This document shows positions 22,931-35,000 of a DNA stretch of 64,000 bases, piece by piece. The stretch is taken from contig NC_134027.1 of assembly GCF_964204645.1 (NCBI RefSeq), forward strand, positions 22,618,485-22,682,484. The letters are read 5' to 3'. How positions within the stretch are numbered: position 1 is the first letter of the stretch; each line of letters begins with the position of its first letter. This stretch comes from Tubulanus polymorphus. Lineage: Eukaryota; Nemertea; Palaeonemertea; Tubulaniformes; Tubulanidae. A program made the position numbers and the translations under genes. The notes under the pieces are model-generated. The model ran no database searches, was not told the origin of the DNA, and saw nothing but the letters and a program-made list of their open reading frames with translations.

Positions 22931-23651
22931 AAAACAACCATTGATATCCGATATTTATTGCCCTTTATTTCATTTATTCGTATATTTCATGATTGACCAA
23001 ACACAGAGCAAATTTTTTACACAGATACTGATCAAGGTCACCACTCGTAGGGACGGTTGCTCAAAAGTAAACTAAATTCTTATCAATTCAGACGAGCTTT
23101 TAACTGAAATTAAATCTACTTTTCAGCAATCGGCACCTGAACTCGTAACCAACATCAAATCGAATATTCATCAAACGATATAAAACTTTCGGTCTAGATT
23201 CCCGGGAAAGTTAAAAAGACAACCGATTCAACTTCGCCTCTCATCGGTTTAAAAGAATTCTACTACGACAAAGTAAAGATACATACATAGCAACTAAAGT
23301 CTAAATAAAAGTCGATTTGAAAAAAAAAAACAGTTTTCTTATCGTGTGAAACCGGGCTCGGTATGATATAAAAAGTCCCTCCATAGTTTGTATATAGTAT
23401 CGTCTAGGTGATTATACATACGTGGTATATACGTCTCTAATATTGTGTCTACAGTTTCTCTAAAAAGTAATATACAAAAAAAAAAATGAACAACATCAGA
23501 TTGTTTCTAACTACGAAACGACTACATACAACATAAAATAGGTTCATATATTCGCTGAACGCGCGTAAAATGCAACATATTATTTTTTTTACTTTTCTCG
23601 ACATATTACACGACTAATACGTACATAGATACAAAATAGAATACAAAATCC

Positions 23652-23670
23652 CAGCAGCAGCAGCTGCAGC
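23652..23670 (+). repeat. Short CAG tract, unit B counterpart
   Basis: The counterpart of 13464-13515 with only about five or six triplets, one of them ctg. Confidence 0.8.
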
Positions 23671-24514
23671 TCTCAACTTCCGTGTTGAGAGCATTTTATC
23701 AATCCGCTGGCTGGAAGCACCTCCCTTCCGATAGCCCGGGCCGCACACATACTACGGGTTTCGGTTTTGATACAATATAGACATATAAACTAGATACGTC
23801 CATGGATACATCGCAAATCTTAAGCCGTCAATTTTGTCGAACGTGAAAATCATTCATCAATTTCATTCCAACATTTCATTTTATCTTTTTTTTTCAATTG
23901 AATTAATTATCGTTGCCATGAATTTTGGATTATGTATTTTGGCAGCTGTGTCAAGCTGGAACTGATATCCCAGTTCCTAAAAAGTTGGTTAAAGTAACCG
24001 TTTGGTAAGTAAAGTACGCACAGTAAAATTACAATTTTGTCAGCTCCTCAGAAATTGAGCGACTGACCCTCACTCATCATATAACGTCGGCCGAAGTCTA
24101 CACCATCGATGCAAAAAAGGGGTAAAAACAATACCATATACTAGTGAGGCCTCTATGTAACAAGACTATTCAATTCGGCAATTATTCTTTTGACACTTTT
24201 CACTGAGGTTAGACATGACATATCATTTGTATCAGATTTAAATATTATGCTATAATGGTACATACAAACTACAAAATTCATCTAGACGCAATTCATTTTA
24301 GGTCAATTCATTTTAGCCATTTTTCGTACTATTTTTCCACTGAATAATCTCAATTGCCAAACTATCAGCTACAAGCCTCGCTAGTTAGCAGATACTCTGA
24401 CAAGCGGTTTCGTGTTAAATGTGAACTGATGCAGGCGTCAATCAGCTGCCTGAACTACCTGGATTTCACCAGAGACGTTTTCAATTGAAAATGATCTACA
24501 AACACCAGGCATTA

Positions 24515-25655
24515 GACATAATCAGTTAATTTTCAAGAAGTGATCATCCTAACTGTGATCAATAAATGTCTGCAATCGGAGGTTCTTAGCCACAGATTGA
24601 TACCTGCCAGAACGTCCATAGGAATTCTTATCCCCATGGGCAGGGTTTGTGTGCCATGTGTGTTGATAATATTGAGGTATACATGTTTCAACTGGCCTTA
24701 CTACTTAATGGTGATATACTTCATAAATCCCCGATAATAATTATTGCGGTAATGACCGACAAATATGCAATAGACTCTGCCTTACTTAGTAGCTAGCATC
24801 GGAACCGTTGATATTAAACGCAAAGTTACCCAGGATTGGAGGTGACGCTGCACCCCTGCTGACAACTAAAACCTTATCACTGCTACTTGAATGCCTACAC
24901 TTCACATGTGTTCGGGACTTCACCCGAGACATTTCTAAATGAACTATATGAAAAGCAGCAAAGACATTTAATCAGCACATTTTCAAAAAGCAATTGTCCA
25001 GACTTACAATTACAATGGAGAATGTTTGGAGGAGGTGGTTCCAGGCTGCAGATCGTTACTTGCAGGAGTAAAGATGTTTCTACAATTTCTAAACGATCAT
25101 TTTTACAATATTGGCAAAATTTAATTACAAAAGCACAGAGAACCAAATGCATCAATTTGATATTTCATAAACAACGTAGTACATTGTACGCGAATCTAAA
25201 AACCTGACCAGAAACCAGATTTTTTTCATTGCGCTAAGAAAATAGTTCACTTGACAATTTACATAATAATATATCATAAAAATTTCTCTATGACCTGAAT
25301 TAAACTATCGTCGATTCAGATGGGAAAGACTTGTTCAAGTATATTGATTACTAGAAACAAGTCGCGCGTTTGTGACAAAAAGTCCAACAAATCAAGTTAA
25401 AACGTTTCACCGTAAACCCGGCTTAATCCGGATCGTTCGAGACCGATGAAATTCGTCGGGCAATCGAGAAATTTGGATTAAAACAAAACATTCTACCATC
25501 ATTTACGCAGCATTTATGCAGCACACATGTACTGTAATCAAAATTCCGACTAGATCCAGAGATTAAGAGGAATTCGATTTAAAAATCTAAATCCATTTAA
25601 AGTATTTTTTTCATCTTTGAGATTACAACATGCATTTTACCGCAATCTCATAATA
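24515..25655. other. Unit-B-specific insertion, content unrecognised
   Basis: Unit A reads straight through between 'acaaacaccagacatt' and 'cattgtatttcgtactggcc', while unit B has about 1.1 kb here. A frame at 24887-25207 (plus) starts from TTG, not ATG, and translates to 106 residues with no known motif. It may be transposon-derived. I see no terminal repeats. Confidence 0.45.
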
Positions 25656-26095
25656 TGTATTTCTTACTGGCCTCAAACTTCGGAACAATGTAAACATTTC
25701 AATACAAGTTGCCATTTTTGTTTATGTAATATATTTGGCACTTTCGTGTTATCGATCGACTTTTTTCGAGTCAAGTCATAGACCCTCCCAGAAGAGCTGG
25801 CTGCCGTCATAAATCCCCGACGGCATCGTGAGCCTCGGCCATGTTCTTCCCTCGCAAGGATTTGAACCTGATGGCATCGCGAGACTCTACCATGTTCTTC
25901 CCTCACGGAGACCCGAACCTGGCCGCATGCTTCCCATACAGAGGATTTTGAACCTGATTGTGGCAGTCTCAGGATACCATTGGATTCAAATACGACATCA
26001 TTAAATTGAAAAAAAAAATGGTAACAGAATCGATGTCATCGCGGTAACAAGGTCACGCGACGGCTGTTCTGAAAGGGTCTATACAGTACTGACAT

Positions 26096-29000
26096 CTATT
26101 GGCATTCGTTGTAATGTTTCGCTTTGGTTTGAATATAACCTAAGTATTCAGTCATACGTTTGCTAAGAGCAGCGATTTCGCCGGATAGATCTTTCAACGC
26201 TTTTTCGTTGTGTATAAACTGGTACTCCATGTCTGTAAAAATAAACAAAAACAAGCCGTTAGAAATGGGAACTCCGCACTCTACACTCTATTGGCAAGCG
26301 AGGATCAGAGACAGGTGTGCTAATGTCCAGTGCAGGTCATCAACTAATGCGGCAATCGAGGTTTTATTCCAATGATCCCCTTGGTGTGCAGTAGGACATC
26401 GACTAATTTGGCAGTCAAGGATTCCACCTATGTAAGTGAGGATCGACCAGGTGTGCTGGTGTGCAGAACGACATCAATGAAATATTTCTTCTCAAATTCG
26501 ATTAAGATTTACTGGCATGCCTAATTTCTCTAATTCAATGAATGGCTAACAATAAAAATTGCGCCATCTTTGAACCCACAAGATTCATGTTAGTTGGTCC
26601 ACGCGTAGAATTTTGGTTTGGCTCGACTTTAAGCGGGAGGCTGAATTTCTACACAAAAAGTTAATTGGCATTGAATGAAACCTATCGCGGTATGTAAAGT
26701 AATGAATCAGCAAAAATAAAAATTACTTTTGAGATCTCTGTATTTCTTCGAAGTATCGAGCGCGAGTTTCGTAGCTTTCTCGCGAAGTCTGTTCGCCCGA
26801 TCCCTCGCGTTGATCGTCATGTTGTATTTTTGGTCGATTTTGTCCGCCGCGTCTTTGTAACGTTTTTCGAGGTCGTCGGCGTCCTGGAAAAAATCGCACA
26901 TTCGCGCTTATTACGAAACCGCGGTCATAAATTGAGACATACAAGGGCGGACCTAGGGTCTGATTCAGGGAGGCGTACAAATAGGTCGCATTATGTAATT
27001 AAAAGGGCACCCGCTCATCGGAAGAAATTACCCCCATTTCAGTATAGAGAACATGCTTATGAATCAAAATTTTTAAGTATCAGTTGATATTTCATCATTA
27101 ATTTTATTGATTTTCCCTTAAAATTCCAGGGCAACTTGACATTCCAGACGGATGCGCACCCCCTGCACCTCCCCTTGGATCTGCCCTTGATCTAACTAAT
27201 TCATTATCTTCATAAATCCCCAATGAAATCATTGATAACCGGGAGATGTGCAGATTCTTAAAGCATCGGTCATTGAAGTCCAGAGTTTCAAACCAGCTAG
27301 CTAGCTGCTGTATCTTGGTTAAACCAAGTCAAAACTGCTAACAATGCCCGAGTTGAGGTATGAAATAATTTGCTACGGGTTTAAGTCGTGTACCAATCAG
27401 AAGTACAGTAGAGTATGCATCTTTTAGTTACTTAGTCAATAACCAGATAGGCTAACCTGACGACTACTATTTGAGAGCTAAAGTTCTCTAAATAAAAAAA
27501 TCAACATCAGAATAATGTCTAGCTCATTTTCAATTAAACTATCATTCTGCATGTCAAATTGGTCTCATTTTTGGTGAAATTTACAATTCGAGATATCAGG
27601 TAGGCTGGTGTGTATTGATAAATCATACTGGTTCTAAGAAAACAAAGCCATCTGGTAATCCCACATTGGTATGTTAGGACGTAGTCCAATATCAAACCAA
27701 ATCTTACAAGAGATGATCCCAACTGCTGCATCGAGTATAGTTTGTGCCGTCGTCTAAAATGCGTCGGTCGGCAGCAAATATGCAAACACTCGCAATGGTA
27801 AACCAAAAACGACAAGACAAGTTAATTTCTTTCTTCATGCCTACGCACGACTTACCTCTTTAGCCTTGTTTGCCAGTACAAGGGAACTGTTCGCTTGACT
27901 TTGGGCTTTGTCGACTGAATTCTTATTGACGGCGAACACTTTTTTCACTTCATCGGTTCGGTCTCGGAGATTCATGACGTTGTGCAGAGATTTATTCGCA
28001 ACTTTCAACGCGCTGTTCGTTTCAGACTCGACCTGTTCGCGAAAAACAATCGAGCGTAAGCCAGTTATTCTATTACGACTGTGAGATCGGGGCATAGCGG
28101 GATTTTCACATTTTTCCACATTATCAGAATTTACTTTTTTTCACTTTTTTTTACATTAGAGTATTAAAAAAAAATTTCGAAACAGAATTTTCATGAGTAA
28201 AATAAATTGATTATAGAATGGAAAACAGTGCTCAGTTGCCCCCACGTCAAGAAGTGAATTCAAGTTCAAAACAATAGGCCTAAAAATAAACGAAGAGGAG
28301 CATTGAAAGATACACGCACTTATGCTTCAAAAGGTCAAACAATTCTGCAGAACAGCACATCGAAATTTTCTGCAAAACCAAAGTTCGTAAAATTTCACTC
28401 TCATCTTTGAAAATTTTAACCTCGATCACTATTTTCTACAGAAAGTTTTTCAGATTATTTTCTTTCTTCAAATTTTTCACATCAATCTCACCCATGCTTT
28501 CATTCTCACAGTAAATCTCGATCTAACACATTTACTGCTAACTAGGGATCATTCATTTATTACGTACGCATAAAATTTGATTTTTTTCAACCCCCCTCCC
28601 CCTCTGTACGCAAAATCGGCCATTTTTTCTTATACATTAAGCATTACAGTACGCGATTGCACTGAATCCTCCCCCTCCCCTAATGCGTACGTAATAAATG
28701 AATGACCCCCTACGAGATATTTCTAAGTAGTAACACATACCATGGCCAGATCTTGTTCGGTTTTATCGATGGCATTCGTAGCGTTATTAATCGCGGCGAC
28801 GGCGGCGTCCTGAGCTCGTTCGGCCTCCTTCAACGCATCGGTAACGTACTGAGCCGTGTTCAATATCGTATCAGCCGCTTTCCTGTAAATGGTCGAACCC
28901 AAATCACATGTCTTATCAGACTACGCAGCGTTTTCAATAAGAAATTAACAAGCCAGGTCCCTTTGAAAAACAGGAGGGTCCCATAATATGTCACAGTCCC

Positions 29001-32000
29001 GGAAATGAAAGCGGTTTTGAAAAAACAGGCGGGTCCTTTAGAAATGACAGACGGGTCTGGGACCTGGCTCTTATTGAAAACACTGCTACGCTACAGATTT
29101 ATCAATATCGATCAAAACTCCCAAGACGGATTTTCTTAAACGACGCCGAAGCCAATTCATCCCGTAGCCACCCATTGGTGTTGCCATGATTGAACTGCGT
29201 GTGATGCTTGACACTTAAAAGCACATCTTCATATAAGAATATGGTCCGTAATCAGGGGCCAGTTTCACAGTCGTGACTCAAGTCCTAAAGTGGTCTTAAA
29301 TCTTAAGACTGGTCTTAAGTTGTTAGATTGGATATAGAACTAACATGGTCTTAGACTGGTCTTAAGTCTAAGCCATGACTATGCAACCGGCCCCTGGTGT
29401 TTATTATGGTCAAGTCAGCCTGGAGCTAACCACGGTGTTGCTATGATTTTAAACCATATTTTATAAAATGGGAGACATGCATGACCCCCAAAGCATAGCT
29501 TCATACTGAGTCTTGACCATGAAACTGGCCTAAGAGTTATTGAAATGATGAAATAGTTGACGTACTTGGCATCATCGGCCCTGGTTTTCAGATCTTGCGC
29601 TTTACCGAGGTCGTCTCTCGTGGCGGCGAGGATTGCGTCGATGTTCGTCAGTCCTTCGATCGTTTTGTTTATCTGATTCGCGAGTTCTTTGATTTGTTCG
29701 GGCGTCAACGAAATGCTCATTCCGAGTACCTCTTCGGCGACCTATAACGAAATTAGTCAGCATTTTACGAATCCGAAAAAATCTATCATCGGAATTACTG
29801 GACCAATGTAACCGATGGTATTCATCACCGATTGCGCCTGAGTTAAGCCAGCCGTAGGTCAACCTTGCGACGCGACGCGATTTCGTGTTATGTCACAAGT
29901 CGGTTGCGACGCGATTTCCAGCGACTGTGTGCGACTAGTTGTTCCCAGTCGCAAGAGCACGTAGGTCGGTTGCGACGGTGGCTCGCGTCGCAGAAAGTAG
30001 AACACGTGGGACTCATTGCGACCGGCGTCGCTGGCAGGCGCAAGGTAGCGTAAGTCGGTCAGTTGTTGCGATGCGATCGTCGCTGGCGGTCGCAGTGAAT
30101 CGCGTCGCAGTGAGTCGCAAGCCCGACCTACGCCCGGCTTTACAGATTCAGTTTCAGATTACAGGGTTCAGTTCGATAGTTTGGTTACGATACTTACCGA
30201 GCGAATGCTCGCCGGTTTAGCTCCCTTTTCAGTCAGGAATATACTTATATCGTCGATCAGATACATCAGATCATCCAGATTATTTTTCGACTGGTTGCGC
30301 GCCAATGACGCGCGTCTGAACGCCTCTTCAGCCTCGAACTGCGCCCGATTCGACGCGACTTTCGCTTTCTGGATCTGATTTGAAAATGAAATAAAACGAT
30401 ACATAGATTTTTACATAAAAACAATGAAATTCACACGATAATTTCTTATAGAAAATTGTGGCTGGCTCCTGAATGATCGACAAGTTGTGCTAATGTGGAG
30501 TAGGACATCAATGCCAGTTCAAATCAATATAGCCTACATTGTTCTCAAATTCAACAAAATCTAAATGAAAAACTACTAAAATTTACTAAATTTTGATCAA
30601 TTATTGATATGTCTTACTGTTAGGAAGGCCAACTGGAGGGATAGCCATGGCCCATGACATGGGGTCGCCATGCAAACTGCATGAGTCTTCACGAATGTAT
30701 ATCCAGAAAGAGTAATTTTCAAATGAATAGAAAAGGAAAAAACAATACCAAAATTCAACGTACCTCTTCGAGAATTTTGGAGCCTTCTTTTTCTTTCTCG
30801 TCGAGCGTCTTTTCAGCTTTTTCCGACCAATCTACCGCGCCGTCGGCTTTCGTGACGGCGCCCTTATCGCAGACGAGACCTCCGCCGCACGTGCCGCAGC
30901 CGGCACCACCGCATAACTCATCGCACGGACTCCCCGGAGCTCCGCAAACCTTCAACGAAAGCGATTACATTGATGATCTCAGGAATTGTGACATTATTTC
31001 ATATCTATACAATTAGGATTTTTGTCGCATTCGTTCACGTCAAGATGCAATAACATAAGCAGTTGCTGATCACAATCTGAGCAGATTGAAATCACATTTT
31101 TAAAACATCAACACAGCTTGTGCATAGATTCTGAGCTCCGCAACATAAGGCATAAAGAGGGTATAAAAATATTCATTATTCTTAAATTTCTTACACATTT
31201 TCATGATTTTTCTAATTTGTTTTCATAATCTTACAAGCGGATAACCATTTTTCAGCATGGCAGTTTCTATTTAGCGTCGTTGAAAACTCACCATTTCATT
31301 CAAGTCACCGATTCGGCCGTTCATATTGCCCAAGTGATCCTCGATTCGGTCGAGCGTTTTTTTGTTTGTTTCGACCTGTTCGTCGAACGCGTCCTGGTCG
31401 CGGTCTAAAATATCTTGCGTTATCTGTCGTAGCTGAGCCGATCGACCGGTTGCGCTCGCCGTATTATCAACTTTATACTGCGCCGCCTGTGATCTTCTTT
31501 GACTTTCCAGTATACTCTGATACGCACCTATGAAAAGAAACTACGAGCTCTAAGGATACCACGCCTGAAATCGTGAAATCCTTGCAGATCTGACGATTAC
31601 GATTACGATTTCATTTACACTCCAAACATTTTCATGGTATATGGAGCTGACAATTTCAATATCTAACGCCCCCTGGTGAACAAATACAGAGCTATAAAAT
31701 GGGCATCGTTTTGATGCTTTGCTCAAAGGGTTACTCGCGCGAGCATTCGGTTTTGCGCAAGTTTTTCAATTGTGCGTTCACGCGCTTGAACAGTAACTGC
31801 GGGCGTGAAAGCCTCAAGCGCGAGTGCGCGAACGCCTTCTCTCGAAGCTCAAATGCGTGAAGTGGACAGCCTACGCGTAAGATTCATAAAACCAATGAAA
31901 AACTCAAATATTGTAGAGAGAATCCCACAATAATAACGGAAAAAACAGTCCGAAAATGTAACTGGAGCTAGTAGTTTATTCGACATTTTGACTATATCCT

Positions 32001-35000
32001 AATGGCATCTTCAGGTATAAGGATATAGTCGAAACGTTGAATAAACTACTAGCTTCAGTTATATATTCGGACGGTTTTTTCTTTATTATTGTGGGATTCT
32101 CTCTACATCGCTTCGACACGGATAAAGTGTCTTATCGATCATGATCAAATATTTTAACGTACAACAAGAAACATCAGACATGATCGTCACCTTTAGCACC
32201 TTTAACTTTGCTCATCTTCCACAAATATTTTCATTATCAAGATTCCCTGGCGTGAAATGAAAACACCAAAAAACACTTACCAACAATAGAACTAGACAAA
32301 ACTAGAAATTTGGTCATGTACACAAAGCATACGTTTAAGCCAGTACAATAGTAAAGATGAAATAAAAATACAGCAATTGAAAGTTCCAACTAAATTTAAG
32401 AAACGCATATTTTTTGTTTCTGTCGACAAATTAATAACTTTTTATTCACCACAATTTGCACTTGATTCCACTATCAACAAATAAACGTTCATGTGTGGTG
32501 TGCTATCATAAAAACAGTTTCAACAGTTGTTTTACGGCGGTTTTATCTTTATATTTTAAATGAGAACCATTTTTCTATGCATTATTCAAGGAGGGAGGCG
32601 ATATCGTATATTTTATTCATATATATTGATAAGACCTTCTCAAGCACTCCTAAAACCTTAAAAACCTGGCGGCCTACGCTTACATGTAGTGCAATGCATG
32701 AGGATTCATCATGAATATATGTGGTTGCGGGTTTCCCAAAATCTGCTTAACGGATGATCATCAAATATCTGAATATCGCATTTACGTATTAGAGCTATAA
32801 AAATGTTCTCAAAAAATCATGCGTACACGAACGGGCGGAGTGGTGACTCAAAGACTTCATTAAGAGATGGAGTATGCCTGAAGATCAAATAAAATCATTC
32901 GCGTTGGTGAATATTTTTGTAAACATCAGAATATCTACAGACATAACTCCTCAGTCATCCACAGCCTGGATATGGCACTGGCTTAAACATTTAATTCAAT
33001 ATGTAAATGTGAAGTATGGATGATAGAGTTTTGAAAGTTATTACTGTTATTATTATTACTGTTATTATTATCGTTATTATTATTATTTTTATTATTATTA
33101 TTATTATTATTATTACTTCTATAATCATTATAATTCTTTCAGGTGCAGTGACTTGTACAGCCTCTAGGCTTTCACTGCTTCCTTCATTTAACTGTTATTT
33201 CTCTTCACTATTGTCGTTATTATATCTTGTACTTTAAGTTAAATGAAAAATAAATTATTAAAGTGTGCTGATAAGACAAGCCACTAATGTCTGGTAGTTG
33301 TACTTATGTAGTGCATTTTCGATTAAAATGTCTTGCGTTCTGAACAAACTGAGAAGTGTGGACGATCATAAAATATAGGAACGGTGACATACTATCAAAT
33401 TGAGTCACGCGAAACTGATTGGTAGAACCTGCCATAGTTCAATATTGCCGGATAAGATTTCACCGTGGAAAATCGCTTCATGCCAGACTTTCGCAAGTCT
33501 CAAGTTCGCATTCAGTACTTTTTCATTAAGAACATCTATGAATCCAATATGGCTTCCGAAACTAAAAATAGCCCTTCCATCCGCGCGCAGGTGTAAATGA
33601 GCTCCGGTTACGAAACGGCCAATAGCCTCGTACCCTGGATCAGCCAAAGCTCGGTCCAGGATGCTCAACTGTCCGGCTTCGTCAATCGGTAGGTAAAAAC
33701 AAGGAGTATGCCAGAATATCAAATCGAACTTTTCGTCTTCGCGAAGATTTTCGAAAACATCCGAATATCGCACCTCTCCCGGGACGGCGTGACGCTCGAA
33801 ATTAACTTTAGTATTCTCCAAAGCTTGTCGGTTGATGTCGGTCGCCAGCACGTAGTTCAGCTTCGATTTATTACGCAAATAATGTACGACACTGACGCAA
33901 CCAGTTCCGCACCCGATTTCTAGTAATCGAGCGCCGTCTACTGTCTGTACCGGTAAATTCAGCGCCATCGATTCGAAACCGCCGCGAAAGTACACGTCGC
34001 GAAAATGAACGAATTTTTCACCGCAAAACTCGAACTCGCGTCGACCTCCATCTTCAGTAATAAACTTCGAATTCATTTCCTGCAGTCGTCTCGATTCAGT
34101 CAAAATCTCCTTAGTTTTCTCAAATTTTTCCAGGTCCAAAAAAGTCGCCATTTAAAAAAAATCTTTCCTCCAACTGTGAACCGTATAGATATAATACCTA
34201 ATGAGTAAATGTGTCTTTATCGTTATCTGAAGTATATTTCGATTTGTAAGTGTTTGATGTTCTAGTTTTTGTTGTTCCTTATCATTCTAGAACCAATACA
34301 AGTATCAAACTGTTATCAAAATTTTTTCGATTTTTCAATATTTCGATTTGTAAGTGTTTAATGTTCAAGTTTTTGTTGTTCCTTATCATTCTAGAACCAA
34401 TACAAGTGTCAAACTGTTATCCAAAATGGATCGAAATCTGTAAGAATGGAGATAATGTGATGCAATATCTGATTGCGGATTCTATAAGTTACATGAAAGT
34501 AGATGATAGCTAGTGTGCTGTTGATTCTATTGTAATAAAATTACTCATAAAAACAGAAAATTACTGTATTTAGCCTTAAAATACTGGAATACTAAACACC
34601 AGTCAACTCAGATCAGCCTTTTGATAATATATAACCAGTAATAAACTGTTTCAGGTCAAAGGTTAGTGACGTGTGAAAATCAGCGGCATGTAACTCTAGC
34701 TAGCCAATCAAAACCCTAACGCTAGGTCACCAGACCATCTGTGCCATGTAACCCTAGCAGCAAATCACAGCCCAATCCTAACCACCAAGCAGAAGATTTG
34801 TCACTTCAATAGCCATCAGTTCTCATTGAACTTCATTCATGCTTTAATCGCTTCAAGGGCATTTAGTAATATCAAGTTATGAACCATCAAATTTGCAATC
34901 AAAAACAATCCAAATCCGAGATAGCTGCAGGGTGCTGGCTTAAGTGCGACAGGGTCTGAGCTCCACAGTTTCAATTTCCAGATTAGAGGAAGAATTAATC

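Larger units (their letters stand above)
16817..25870. repeat. Segmental duplication, unit B
   Basis: Direct repeat of unit A (see 8856-16680). Shared blocks are 16817-20478, 22934-24510 and 25655-25870. Segments absent from A are the LINE (20489-21882), about 21985-22930 and about 24515-25655. The right end lies only about 225 bases from the laminin stop codon. Confidence 0.85.
26096..30949 (-). other. Laminin beta: beta knob and coiled coil I, exons 23-29
   Basis: Exon 30949-30764 encodes [21 protein letters not shown], the Cys-rich loop unique to beta chains. Exons 30374-30198, 29741-29566, 28882-28741, 28032-27856, 26883-26727 and 26232-26096 encode an Ala/Lys/Asp/Glu-rich coiled coil. 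The last exon ends KHYNECQ-stop. No AATAAA is evident in the first 100 bases downstream of the stop, so the polyadenylation site is unresolved. Confidence 0.92.

Noticed and set aside
29865-30220. Frames of 62-93 residues in the GC-rich intron segment
   Set aside because: They lie in a foldback element with repeated gcgacgcg units and match no exon.
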